A stretch of 64,000 nt of DNA from Janthinobacterium lividum. GTDB taxonomy: Bacteria; Pseudomonadota; Gammaproteobacteria; Burkholderiales; Burkholderiaceae_D. Positions within the stretch are counted from its first letter, which is position 1. Every line of letters starts with the position of its first letter. The translations under genes and the position numbers were made by a program. The notes under the pieces were generated by a model that was not told the origin of the DNA, searched no databases, and saw nothing but the letters and a program-made list of their open reading frames with translations. The stretch lies in contig NZ_CP139976.1 in NCBI RefSeq assembly GCF_034424625.1, positions 5,766,001-5,830,000 on the forward strand, written 5' to 3'. Shown piece after piece: positions 37,441 to 46,371 of the stretch.

Positions 37441-39795
37441 ATGTCCACACAAACCAATTTATTTGACGATGCCCAGCCTGAGCCGATCGAGCCGGATGAA
37501 CCGGTATTCGACGGCGAAGCGCTGACCCTGTCCACCTTTGCCGAGCGCGCCTATCTCGATTACGCCATCTCGGTCGTCAAGGGCCGCGCCCTGCCCGACG
37601 TGTGCGACGGCCAGAAGCCCGTGCAGCGCCGCATCCTGTATGCGATGAACGAGCTGGGACTCAATTCCACGGCGAAGCCCCGCAAATCGGCGGCCGTGGT
37701 CGGCGACGTGCTGGGTAAATTGCATCCGCACGGCGACCAGTCCGTGTACGACGCGCTGGTGCGCATGGCGCAGGATTTTTCCTTGCGCTATCCGCTGATC
37801 GATGGCCAGGGCAATTTCGGCTCGCGCGATGGCGATGGCGCCGCAGCCATGCGTTACACGGAAGCGCGCCTGACGCCGATCGCCAAGCTGCTGATGGATG
37901 AAATCGGCATGGGCACGGTGGACTTCCAGCCCAACTACGACGGTTCGACGGAAGAACCGAAGCTGCTGCCGGCGCGCCTGCCGATGGTGCTGCTCAACGG
38001 CGCCTCCGGCATCGCCGTGGGCCTGGCGACGGAAATCCCGTCGCACAACCTGGCGGAAGTGGCGAAAGCGGCTGTCGCCATGATCCGCGATCCGAAGATG
38101 ACGCACGCCGAGCTGATGGCCATCATTCCCGGCCCCGACTTCCCCGGCGGCGGCCAGATCATCACCCCGCCATCGCAGATCCAGGACATGTACGCGAGCG
38201 GCCGTGGCAGCATGAAGGTGCGTGCGCGCTGGAAGATCGAGGAACTGGCGCGCGGCCAGTGGCAAGCCGTCGTGACGGAACTGCCGCCCGGCACCTCGTC
38301 GCAGAAGGTGCTGGAAGAAATCGAGGAACTGACGAATCCGAAGATCAAGCTGGGCAAGAAGGCGCTGTCGCCGGACCAGGTGGCCCTGAAGGCGCTGATC
38401 CTCAATTCGCTCGACACCATCCGCGACGAATCTGGCCGCGCCGCGCCCGTGCGCCTCGTGTTCGAGCCGAAATCGAAGAACCAGGACCAGACGGAATTCA
38501 TGCTGATGCTGCTGGCGCACACCTCGCTGGAATCGTCGACCTCGATCAACCTGGTGATGATCGGCGGCGATGGCCGTCCGCGCCAGAAAGGCCTGGGCGA
38601 CATCCTGCGCGAGTGGATCGACTTCCGCTTCGAGACCGTCACGCGCCGCACCGGCTACAAACTGGGCAAGGTCAAGGACCGCATCCATATCCTGGAAGGG
38701 CGCGAAGCGATCCTGCTCAATATCGACAAGGTGATCCAGATCATCCGCAATTCGGATGAACCGAAGGCGGCCCTGATCGAAGCGTTCAAGCTGTCCGAAC
38801 GCCAGGCCGACGACATCCTGGAAATCCGCTTGCGCCAGCTGGCGCGCCTGGAGACGATCAAGATCCAGCAGGAACTGGCCGAGCTGCGCAAGGAAGAAAA
38901 GTCGCTGCAAGACCTGCTCGACAATCCGGGGTCGATGAAGCGCGCCATCATCCGCGAAATCGAAGCGGACGCCAAGCAGTTCGGCGATGCGCGCCGCACC
39001 CTGATCGAGGAAGCGCAGAAAGCCGTGGCGGAACAGAAGGTGGTCGATGAACCGGTCACCGTCATCATCTCGGAAAAAGGCTGGGTGCGCGCGCGTACCG
39101 GCATCGGCCACGATGCGGCGCAGTTCACGTTCAAGGCGGGAGACTCCCTGCATGGCGCCTTCGAGTGCCGCACGGTCGACACCCTGCTGGGCTTTGGCAA
39201 CAACGGCAAGATTTACTCGGTTCCCGTCTCCGCGCTGCCCAACGCGCGCGGCGATGGCGTGCCGATCACGACCTTGTGCGACCTGAGCGGCGGCACGCCC
39301 GGTAACGCCGTGCGCATCCTCCATTACTTTGCGGGCAATGGCGCCACCAATTTGCTGCTGGCGTCGAGCGCAGGCTACGGCTTCATCGCCAAGGCGGGCG
39401 ACATGACGAGCCGCCTGAAAGGCGGCAAGGCCTTCATCACCCTGGACGATGGCGACGTGCCTTTGGCGCCGAAAGTCATCCCCGAGGCGGCCAGCGCCCT
39501 GGCCTGCCTGACGGAAGGCGCACGCCTGCTGGTGTTCGGCCTCGATGAAATGAAAACGCTGTCCAAGGGCGGCACCGGCGTCAAGCTGATCGACCTCGAT
39601 GCGAAAGACAAGCTGCTTGCCGTGCAGCCTATCACCCAGCGCGGCGTGGTGGTCTCGGGCATCGGCAGGGCTTCGAAACCGCAGGATGCATCGCTGGGCG
39701 CCACGGCCCTGGCCGAACACTTCGGCAAGCGCGCCAAGAAAGGCAAGGCGCTGGCGGCCAAGCTGAAACCGGTCTCCATGGCGGCCATCGGCTGA
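37441..39795 (+). CDS. parC: DNA topoisomerase IV subunit A
   Basis: A 784-residue subunit that cuts and rejoins DNA. The catalytic Tyr is in [13 protein letters not shown]. The quinolone-resistance region reads [10 protein letters not shown], where E. coli ParC has Ser80 and Glu84; here Gln and Asp occupy those positions, which I believe is common in Burkholderiales. The C-terminal beta-pinwheel has degenerate blades. A strong terminator follows within 25 bp. It lies 48 bp after the J-like gene, making a parE-hscC-J-parC operon. Confidence 0.95.
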   Translation: MSTQTNLFDDAQPEPIEPDEPVFDGEALTLSTFAERAYLDYAISVVKGRALPDVCDGQKPVQRRILYAMNELGLNSTAKPRKSAAVVGDVLGKLHPHGDQSVYDALVRMAQDFSLRYPLIDGQGNFGSRDGDGAAAMRYTEARLTPIAKLLMDEIGMGTVDFQPNYDGSTEEPKLLPARLPMVLLNGASGIAVGLATEIPSHNLAEVAKAAVAMIRDPKMTHAELMAIIPGPDFPGGGQIITPPSQIQDMYASGRGSMKVRARWKIEELARGQWQAVVTELPPGTSSQKVLEEIEELTNPKIKLGKKALSPDQVALKALILNSLDTIRDESGRAAPVRLVFEPKSKNQDQTEFMLMLLAHTSLESSTSINLVMIGGDGRPRQKGLGDILREWIDFRFETVTRRTGYKLGKVKDRIHILEGREAILLNIDKVIQIIRNSDEPKAALIEAFKLSERQADDILEIRLRQLARLETIKIQQELAELRKEEKSLQDLLDNPGSMKRAIIREIEADAKQFGDARRTLIEEAQKAVAEQKVVDEPVTVIISEKGWVRARTGIGHDAAQFTFKAGDSLHGAFECRTVDTLLGFGNNGKIYSVPVSALPNARGDGVPITTLCDLSGGTPGNAVRILHYFAGNGATNLLLASSAGYGFIAKAGDMTSRLKGGKAFITLDDGDVPLAPKVIPEAASALACLTEGARLLVFGLDEMKTLSKGGTGVKLIDLDAKDKLLAVQPITQRGVVVSGIGRASKPQDASLGATALAEHFGKRAKKGKALAAKLKPVSMAAIG

Positions 39796-39813
39796 TCGGC
39801 ACCCGGCCATACG

Positions 39814-39841
39814 AAAAGACAGGTTCGCCTGTCTTTTTTTT
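39814..39841 (+). terminator. Rho-independent terminator after parC
   Basis: Stem GACAGG, loop TTCG, stem CCTGTC at 39818-39833, followed by eight T. A run of A upstream extends the stem and could allow weaker termination on the other strand. Confidence 0.93.
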
Positions 39842-39995
39842 CGCCCAGCGCCGCGCAGCGGCACAGGAAAAAATAGTTTCACAGATAATTTGACAGATAT
39901 GTCCCGCGTTCCCGTTATCCCTGCAGGCATGCCACCGGCACGCCGCCCAGCGACAGGAGAACAGCGATGACAAACAAGGTTTCAGGCAGGCTGCC

Positions 39996-40184
39996 ATGCA
40001 GCGCCTGACCCCAGCCGAACGGCTGGTGGCGGCCATGGCGGCCGAAGGATTGCCGTATAAAAGCATCGCCAGGGAACTGGGCAAGTCGCCGGCCACCGTG
40101 CGCAACCAGCTGCATGCGATTTACCAGAAACTGGGCGTGGGTAACCGCACGGCGCTCGCGCACAAGCTCCGGGGTCATCCTTGA
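39996..40184 (+). CDS. Stand-alone LuxR-type helix-turn-helix protein
   Basis: A 62-residue protein consisting only of a GerE/LuxR DNA-binding domain (LTPAERLVAAMAAEG, IARELGKSPATVRNQLHAIYQKLGV, NRTALAHKL). It has no receiver or ligand-binding part. The ATG at 39996 has a poor ribosome site, while a strong AGGAGA lies before another ATG at 39967 in a different frame, which ends after 13 codons. It may be a relic of a longer regulator or a genuine small DNA-binding protein. The end overlaps the convergent gene by 10 bp. Confidence 0.6.
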   Translation: MQRLTPAERLVAAMAAEGLPYKSIARELGKSPATVRNQLHAIYQKLGVGNRTALAHKLRGHP

Positions 40185-40528
40185 CGCCGCGACAGGCGCA
40201 GCATTTCAGGCGTCGCTTCGACGATGTCGATCACGTCCTGCGTCCCGCCAGCATCGCCCAGCGCATAGCGGCCCATGCCCACGGGTACCAGCCGGGTCAC
40301 GGGACCGGCGCGGGGGCGGTCATCGGGGCCGGGCGCCATGGACGTCAATGTCGCCTCCCCTTGCGCCGTGGCGCCGGCGGGCGCGCCGAACTCGAGCACC
40401 TTGCGCCCCTTGCGGCTGGGAGGAAAGACGAACGTGGCCGTGGGCCGGTACACCTCGATACCGTCTGCATCCTCCTCGAAGGAATGCGTCCAGCTGCCGC
40501 TGGGCAGTGCCGTTGTCATGCCGTGCAT
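40175..40528 (-). CDS. Small hypothetical protein downstream of the metzincin-propeller gene
   Basis: A 117-residue protein I cannot name. The N-terminal half has a recognisable compact motif SWTHSFEEDADG, then VYRPTATFVFPPSRKGRKV. No signal peptide or membrane helix is present. The ATG at 40528 follows GGAGG with a 4-base spacing and is preferred over an ATG at 40549. It starts about 26 bp after the protease-propeller stop, so the two are probably made together; it could be an inhibitor, immunity or accessory protein of that enzyme. Confidence 0.6.
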   Translation of the reverse strand: MHGMTTALPSGSWTHSFEEDADGIEVYRPTATFVFPPSRKGRKVLEFGAPAGATAQGEATLTSMAPGPDDRPRAGPVTRLVPVGMGRYALGDAGGTQDVIDIVEATPEMLRLSRRQG

Positions 40529-40554
40529 GCCGCCTCCCGTGTCAACCATGGATG

Positions 40555-42876
40555 TCAGAAACACGATACCACGCCGCCCAGGCTTTCAAAGCCGCTCACG
40601 GAAGGCGACCAGGCCGTGCCGTTCCACGCCTTGTGGAACAGAGCGCCATTCGTGCCCGTGACAAAGACGTCGAGGCGGTTCGGCGCCCAGGCCGTGGCGC
40701 GCGGACGCGAGGTGCATATGCCGCCCAGGCTTTCAAAGCCCGTCACGGATGGCGACCAGGCGGATCCATTCCACGCCTTGTGATACAGGGCGCTGTCCGT
40801 GCCGATGACGAACAGGTCAAGCCGGTTGGCCCCCCACGACACGGCTTCCACCTCGCCCACGCAGATGCCGCCCAGGCGCTCGAAGCCATCGTTGGAAGGC
40901 CCCCATTTCGCGCCATCCCACCACTTGTGGTACAGGGCGCCATCGGTGCCCGTGACGAAGACGTCGAGGCGGTTCGGCCCCCACGCCACGGCCTTCGGCG
41001 ACGAGGTGCAGATGCCGCCCAGGCGTTCATAGCCCGTCAGCGACGGTCCCCAGGCCGTGCCGTTCCACCACTTGTGGTACAGGGCCCGGTCCGTGCCGAC
41101 GACGAAGACATCGAGGCGGTTCGGCCCCCACGCCACGGCTTCCGGCTGGCCCAGGCAAATGCCGCCCATGGCTTCGTAACCCGTCAAGGACGGCCCCCAG
41201 GCGGCTCCGTTCCACCACTTGTGATACAGGCCGCGGTCCGTGCCGACGACAAACACGTCGAGGCGGTTCGGTCCCCAGGCCACGGCGCGCGGGTCGCCCA
41301 CGCACAAGCCGCCCATCGCTTCATAGCCGGTCAGCGACGGCCCCCAGGCCGTGCCATTCCACCACTTGTGGAACAAGCCGCTGTCGGTGCCCGTGACGAA
41401 CACGTCGAGCCGGTTCGGTCCCCACGACACCACCTGCGGGGCACTGGTGCAAATGCCGCCCTGCCCTTCATAGCCGGTGACGGACGGCGCCCAGGCCGTG
41501 CCATTCCATGCCTTGTGGTAGAGCGCGCGGTCCGTGCCCAGCACGAACACGTCGAGGCGGGTCGCGCCCCAGGCCACGACGGGAGACGAGCTCTGGCGCG
41601 GCGTGGCGCCTGCGCCTGTGCCGCCCGTGCCGATGCTGGCGCGCGGGCCATCGAGACAGGCCTGCATGCGCGCCACCTGTCCCGCCGTGAACATGAACAT
41701 GGCGGGATCGTCGACGTAATCCATATAGTTCATGAACATGTCGCCATTCGGCCCGTTGCTGCAGGACACCTGCGGAAACGAGGGCTGGCCCGTGTTCGGC
41801 CCGCCCTGGTTGGGCGTGTCGGCCACGTTGTCCGTGCCCGAACACCCGGTACCGTCGTCGCCCCAGATATGGTTCAGATTCAGCCAATGGCCGATTTCAT
41901 GCGTGGCCGTGCGCCCCAGGTGGAACGGCGGCGCCGCCGTGCCGGTCGTGCCAAAGGCCGATTGCAGGATCACCACGCCGTCGGTGGCGGCCGGGCCGCC
42001 GGGAAACTGCGCGTAGCCCAGCAAGCCGCCGCCCAGCTGGCACACCCATATATTCAGGTAGCTGTCGGCCGGCCAGGCATCCATGCCGCCCGTCGCCTGC
42101 GACTTGACGGCATCGTCCGCGCCAAACGAGGCCGCCGTCGTCTGGCGCCGCTCGATGCCGCTGGTGGCCGCGCCATGCGGATCGGTCGTGGCCAGCGCAA
42201 ACTCCACGCGCGCATCGGCCGTCAGGGGCAGGAATGGCGCCGGCGTGCTGTTGACATCCGGGTTGACGCGCCGGAAGTCACGATTGAGCACATCGATCTG
42301 GCTGGCGATCTGCGCATCCGAAATATTCTGCGCGGCCGTATTCCATACCACGTGCACCACCACAGGTATCTGCGTCACGCCGGAACGTCCGGCAATGCTG
42401 CCGTCGCCCTCGTAGAGCCCGGCCAGGTTTTCGATATCGGCGCGCACGTTCGCATACGATGGATCTTCGCTCAGCAGGCGGCGATGCACGTCCATCGTGG
42501 CGCAGGTGCGCGTCTGCGGTGTACCGCCGCCCTGTCCACCGTCGCTGCCACCCATGCCACCGCCACCTCCACCATCGCCCCCCATGCCACCGCCAGCCCC
42601 AACCTGCATGCAGCTGGTGGCCGCCATGCCCTGCGGTGCCTGCTGCATGCCGCCGCCCGGCATGGCGCCGGCATCCGCGGCGGCCGCACCCTGGGTAAGC
42701 GCAGCCTGGTCGGCATACGACATGCCCAGGCGCGGCCCCGGCATGGCGTCGCCGCCCGCCGCATCGGCGCCGGCCTGCATGTCGCCTTCGACCGGCATGG
42801 GCTGCATGGCGGACACGGCAGGCGCGCCTTCAGCCGAACCGGTAGCCGGTGTTTTTTTCGTTTTAGCGGTGCTCAT
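40555..42876 (-). CDS. M43-like zinc metalloprotease fused to a seven-bladed PLL-type propeller
   Basis: A 773-residue protein. Residues 1-125 are low-complexity, rich in Ala, Gly and Met, without a classical signal peptide. The catalytic domain (about 130-410) has the metzincin site [11 protein letters not shown] (326-336), in which Asn replaces the usual Gly of HExxHxxGxxH, and a Met-turn near MNYMDY (382-387). This fits the pappalysin/cytophagalysin family M43. Seven near-identical 49-residue blades (436-773) with [20 protein letters not shown] and GGIC segments resemble bacterial PLL-type fucose-binding lectins. It starts after GGGAGA. Secretion by a nonclassical route would be needed. 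Confidence 0.85.
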   Translation of the reverse strand: MSTAKTKKTPATGSAEGAPAVSAMQPMPVEGDMQAGADAAGGDAMPGPRLGMSYADQAALTQGAAAADAGAMPGGGMQQAPQGMAATSCMQVGAGGGMGGDGGGGGGMGGSDGGQGGGTPQTRTCATMDVHRRLLSEDPSYANVRADIENLAGLYEGDGSIAGRSGVTQIPVVVHVVWNTAAQNISDAQIASQIDVLNRDFRRVNPDVNSTPAPFLPLTADARVEFALATTDPHGAATSGIERRQTTAASFGADDAVKSQATGGMDAWPADSYLNIWVCQLGGGLLGYAQFPGGPAATDGVVILQSAFGTTGTAAPPFHLGRTATHEIGHWLNLNHIWGDDGTGCSGTDNVADTPNQGGPNTGQPSFPQVSCSNGPNGDMFMNYMDYVDDPAMFMFTAGQVARMQACLDGPRASIGTGGTGAGATPRQSSSPVVAWGATRLDVFVLGTDRALYHKAWNGTAWAPSVTGYEGQGGICTSAPQVVSWGPNRLDVFVTGTDSGLFHKWWNGTAWGPSLTGYEAMGGLCVGDPRAVAWGPNRLDVFVVGTDRGLYHKWWNGAAWGPSLTGYEAMGGICLGQPEAVAWGPNRLDVFVVGTDRALYHKWWNGTAWGPSLTGYERLGGICTSSPKAVAWGPNRLDVFVTGTDGALYHKWWDGAKWGPSNDGFERLGGICVGEVEAVSWGANRLDLFVIGTDSALYHKAWNGSAWSPSVTGFESLGGICTSRPRATAWAPNRLDVFVTGTNGALFHKAWNGTAWSPSVSGFESLGGVVSCF
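40558..41571 (-). repeat. Seven tandem 147-bp units encoding the propeller blades
   Basis: The unit is 49 codons. The second to fifth units are the most alike, suggesting recent duplication or gene conversion; the two ends are more divergent. Such in-frame repeats may change in number by recombination. Confidence 0.85.
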
Positions 42877-42981
42877 GATGTCTCCCTTCGTCTGTTTGCC
42901 AATTCACTATGGCACGGCGAAAAGAGGAGCATTTGTGCCAGATCAAGACTGGCAAGCGGTGCAAAAGAAAAGTGACAGACG

Positions 42982-43008
42982 AAAAAAAGACAGCCGAAGC
43001 TGTCTTTT
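42982..43008 (-). terminator. Rho-independent terminator downstream of the Ala/Lys-rich gene
   Basis: On the minus strand GACAGC-TTCG-GCTGTC followed by seven T, 33 bp after the stop of the minus-strand gene. The stem core and UUCG loop resemble the parC terminator. Confidence 0.9.
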
Positions 43009-43040
43009 GGGCTTGCAGGCCGTGGCCCGCAAACAGGGAA

Positions 43041-43517
43041 TTACTTGGCGGCGGCGGCCTTGACTTCAGCGTCGGCCTTGGCCTTGGCTTCTTCCGTCTT
43101 GGTGGCGGCGATGGCTTTATCGGCGTTCGCTTCCACTTTTTCCTTGGCGACCTTGGCATCCGCTTTCACGGAGGTTTTGCCTGCTTTCGCATCGGCCTTG
43201 GCGGCAGCCTTGTCAGCCTTGGCTTGCGCCTTCATCTTGTCTTCCGGATCGGCATCGGCCACTTTGTCGTGGGCCTTGGCCTTGGTTTTATTCGCCTTGT
43301 GCTGGGCGTCGGCTTTCTTTTCGTCAGCCTTCATTTCAGCCTTGGCGACATTGGCGTCAGCCTTGGCATCGACTTTGGCTTCCTTGTTGGCAGCCTTGTT
43401 GATGTCATGCTGCGCAGACGCCTGGGCGCTGGCAACGGCTGGGGTGACTGGCGACGTTTGCGCGATGGCAGCGGTGGCAAACAGGGTAGCGATCAGGGCG
43501 GCGAGTAATTTGTTCAT
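43041..43517 (-). CDS. Exported Ala/Lys-rich low-complexity protein
   Basis: A 158-residue protein with a good signal peptide (MNKLLAALIATLFATAAIAQ). The mature part is made almost wholly of Ala, Lys, Asp and Glu in a KADAK-type pattern, highly helical and charged. The composition recalls histone-H1-like and cell-envelope proteins of betaproteobacteria, but no domain is recognised. The ATG at 43517 has a GAAAGG site. A terminator follows the gene. Its role might be in the periplasm as a flexible linker or stress protein. Confidence 0.7.
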   Translation of the reverse strand: MNKLLAALIATLFATAAIAQTSPVTPAVASAQASAQHDINKAANKEAKVDAKADANVAKAEMKADEKKADAQHKANKTKAKAHDKVADADPEDKMKAQAKADKAAAKADAKAGKTSVKADAKVAKEKVEANADKAIAATKTEEAKAKADAEVKAAAAK

Positions 43518-43732
43518 GATGAGACCTTTCAATATGGTTTAATTTTATTCTTACTAAAGGCGGGCAAAATGTTCAAAATTTGCCAGGCATCGCGCTGTTT
43601 CTTGATGTAGCGCAATGGCATGACTTCATAGTAAAGATAACTGGCAAACCACACAGTGCGTTAGCGCACTCAACGGAAAATATGTGCAATTCGGCAAATT
43701 TCCCATGGAGCGCGGCTGTACGCTTCAGGACC

Positions 43733-44950
43733 TCATGCGCGCACTGCCAGCGCCGCGTGGCGCGCCGCCACCCACTCCTCGTTGGCCGGCTCCACGCCCA
43801 CCACGATGCGGCTGGCATCGGTGGAAATACGGCTGGCGTTGCGCGCATTGGCATCCGCATCGAGCACGGGGCCAATAAAGCCCAGCTCGGCACAGATGCG
43901 CTGGCGCAGCTCGGCGCTGTGTTCGCCGATACCTGCCGTAAACACCAGCATGTCCAGTCCGCCCAGCACGGCCGTCAGGGCGCCGATCTCGCGCACGATA
44001 CGGCGGATATACAAGGCCAGCGCGGCGCGGATACGCTCGCCCGTGGCATCCTGCCGGCCCTGCTGCGCCAGCAAGACCGGCGGGTCGGCCGACACGCCGG
44101 ACACGCCCAGCAAGCCCGACTCGTGGTACAGCACATGCGCCACTTTTTCCAGCGACAGCTTTTCGATCTCCATCAGGTAGATGACGGCGCCCGGATCAAG
44201 CGAACCGCAGCGCGTGCCCATCATCAAGCCGTCCAAGGCGGAAAAGCCCATGGTGGTGGCCACGCTGTGCAAATTATCCATGGCGCACAGGCTGGCGCCG
44301 CTGCCCAGGTGTGCCACGATGACCTTGCCGCGCGCGGCAGCGCCAAAACGCTGCTCCAGCACCAGCGACTGGTATTCATACGACAGGCCGTGGAAGCCAT
44401 AGCGGCGCAAGCCCCGTTCCCACGCATCGTACGGCAGTGCCAGCATCTGCTCGACCTGCGGCACCGTGTGGTGGAAGGCCGTGTCGAAGCACGCCACCTG
44501 GGCGATATCGGGCCGCGATTCGAGCAGCACCTCGATCGCCTCCAGCGCGAACGGCTGGTGCAGGGGCGCCAGCGGCACAAAACTTTTCAGGTCGGCCAGC
44601 ACTTTGAAATCGATGCGCACGGGAGTGAAATACTTGCTGCCGCCATGCACCACGCGGTGCGCCACGGCGCGCAGAGGACGCCCGGCCAGCTGCGCCACCA
44701 CTTGCGCGCGGATGTATTCGAGGGCCGCGTGATGCGGCTGCTCTGCATCGAGCTGCAAGGCGATTGCCGGCAGGCCGCCGGCGCGGTACGTGGCGTTTTC
44801 GCGGCCGATGCCTTCGACCTTGCCGCTCCATTGCGCCTGCTGCGGCAGCACGCCGCCCGCTTGCTCGAACAGGGCGAACTTGATGCTCGACGAGCCGCAA
44901 TTGAGCACCAGTATCAAGGTGCCGTCGGCATGTTGGACTGCTTCGTTCAT
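43733..44950 (-). CDS. ackA: Acetate kinase
   Basis: A 405-residue enzyme interconverting acetyl-phosphate plus ADP with acetate plus ATP. Signature segments are NCGSSSIKFALF at the N-terminus, HRVVHGGSKY, FDTAFHHT, YGFHGLSYEY, HLGSGASLCA and FTAGIGEHSAELR. The ATG at 44950 overlaps the end of the MaoC/Pta gene by 4 bp. It is the last gene of the long operon that starts at fabI. Together with the phosphotransacetylase domain upstream it gives the acetyl-CoA to acetate route. Confidence 0.95.
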   Translation of the reverse strand: MNEAVQHADGTLILVLNCGSSSIKFALFEQAGGVLPQQAQWSGKVEGIGRENATYRAGGLPAIALQLDAEQPHHAALEYIRAQVVAQLAGRPLRAVAHRVVHGGSKYFTPVRIDFKVLADLKSFVPLAPLHQPFALEAIEVLLESRPDIAQVACFDTAFHHTVPQVEQMLALPYDAWERGLRRYGFHGLSYEYQSLVLEQRFGAAARGKVIVAHLGSGASLCAMDNLHSVATTMGFSALDGLMMGTRCGSLDPGAVIYLMEIEKLSLEKVAHVLYHESGLLGVSGVSADPPVLLAQQGRQDATGERIRAALALYIRRIVREIGALTAVLGGLDMLVFTAGIGEHSAELRQRICAELGFIGPVLDADANARNASRISTDASRIVVGVEPANEEWVAARHAALAVRA

Positions 44951-46362
44951 GGCGGCGTGCTCCGGTAATGGTTGGCCAGCATCACGGCGATGGCGCACGA
45001 GGCGATGCGGCTGGCGCGCGAATCGGCGCGGCTGGTCAGGATGACGGGGACTTTCGCGCCCAGCACGATGCCGGCGCTGTCCGCGTCGCCCATGTATTCG
45101 AGCTGCTTGGCCAGCATGTTGCCGCTTTCCAGGTCGGGCACCAGCAGGATGTCGGCGCGGCCCGCCACCTCGGAGACGATGCCCTTGACGGTGGCGGCGG
45201 CGATCGACACGGCGTTGTCGAAGGCCAGCGGGCCGTCGAGGATCGCCCCCGTGATCTGGCCGCGGTCGGCCATCTTGCACAGGGCGGCCGCGTCCAGGGT
45301 GGCCGGCATGTCCGCATTCACCGTTTCCACGGCGGCCAGGATGGCCACGCGCGGGCAGGCCACGCCGATCACGTGCGCCAGGTCGATGGCGTTGCGCACG
45401 ATGTCGGCCTTCATGGCCAGGTTCGGCGCGATATTGATGGCCGCGTCCGTGATGATGAAGGGACGCGGATACGCAGGCGTCTGCATCAGGAAGCAGTGGC
45501 TGATGCGGCGCTTGGTGCGCAGGCCGGCGCTGGCCGACAGCACGGCCGACATCAGCTCATCCGTGTGCAGGCTGCCCTTCATCAGCGCCTCGACTTCCCC
45601 TTTCCCCGCCAGTTCGGCGCCGCGCGCGGCGGCGGCATGGCTATGCTCGACGTCTTCGATGGCGATGCCGTCCAGGCTCAGGCCCGCCTCCAGCGCCACC
45701 GCCTCCAGGCGCGCGCGCGGCGCCACCAGCACGGGCGTGATCAGGCCTGCCGCGTAGGCGTCGAGCGCGCCGGACAGGCTCAGTTCATCGCAGGGGTGGA
45801 TCACGGCCACCCTGATCGGACCCAGGGTGCGCGCGTGTTCCAGCAGGCGCCGCGTGCCGTCGCCGTTATGCAGGCGCACTTCGGGCAAGGTGGCGCGCGT
45901 CCTTTCGATCTGCTCGGCGGGCGCGATCACCTGCGCCTCGCCATCGAGCACCACGGCGCCGTGCTGGTTGACGCAGCGGCAAGCCAGGGTCACGTGGCGG
46001 TTGCGCGGCTCGCGCGCCGTGACGGTGACGCTGATGGCCAGCGTATCGCCCACGCGCACGGGTTGCAGGAAGCGCAGGGTCTGGCCCGTGTAGACGGTGC
46101 CGGCACCGGGCAGTCGCGTGCCCAGCACGGCGGAAATGAGGGCCGCGCCCCACATGCCGTGGGCGATCACGCCCTGGTAGCGGGTGGCGGCGGCAAATTC
46201 GGTATCGAGGTGCTGCGGGTTGTCATCGCCCGACATCACCGCGAACAGGGCGATATCGTCCATGCTCAGGGTGCGCGTGATGCTGGCTGTGTCGCCGATG
46301 GCGATCTGGTCGAAGGTGCGGTTACGCACGATATTCAAATCATCGTCTTGGGTAGTGGTCAT
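44947..46362 (-). CDS. MaoC hydratase fused to phosphate acetyl/butyryltransferase
   Basis: A 471-residue two-domain protein. Residues about 15-150 are a MaoC-like hot-dog domain (SGDDNPQHLDTEFAAATRYQ, then GVIAHGMW). Residues about 165-471 are the phosphotransacetylase domain (EALMKGSLHTDELM, TDAAINIAPNL, GPLAFDNAVS). It would convert acyl-CoA to acyl-phosphate and may hydrate enoyl-CoA, although the MaoC part could instead be a thioesterase-like or structural domain. Fusions of this kind, next to ackA and DUF3141, are seen in several proteobacteria. It is followed by ackA with overlap. Confidence 0.9.
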   Translation of the reverse strand: MTTTQDDDLNIVRNRTFDQIAIGDTASITRTLSMDDIALFAVMSGDDNPQHLDTEFAAATRYQGVIAHGMWGAALISAVLGTRLPGAGTVYTGQTLRFLQPVRVGDTLAISVTVTAREPRNRHVTLACRCVNQHGAVVLDGEAQVIAPAEQIERTRATLPEVRLHNGDGTRRLLEHARTLGPIRVAVIHPCDELSLSGALDAYAAGLITPVLVAPRARLEAVALEAGLSLDGIAIEDVEHSHAAAARGAELAGKGEVEALMKGSLHTDELMSAVLSASAGLRTKRRISHCFLMQTPAYPRPFIITDAAINIAPNLAMKADIVRNAIDLAHVIGVACPRVAILAAVETVNADMPATLDAAALCKMADRGQITGAILDGPLAFDNAVSIAAATVKGIVSEVAGRADILLVPDLESGNMLAKQLEYMGDADSAGIVLGAKVPVILTSRADSRASRIASCAIAVMLANHYRSTPP

Positions 46363-46371
46363 CGTGGTCTT

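Noticed and set aside
40558..41571. Regular 147-bp repeats as a CRISPR or satellite array
   Set aside because: The repeats are in frame, encode a known propeller fold and have no spacers.
40114..42975. A 950-codon open frame on the plus strand opposite the metzincin-propeller gene
   Set aside because: It mirrors the repeats of the real gene in reverse, has low-complexity composition and no start signal; a shadow of GC-rich coding DNA.
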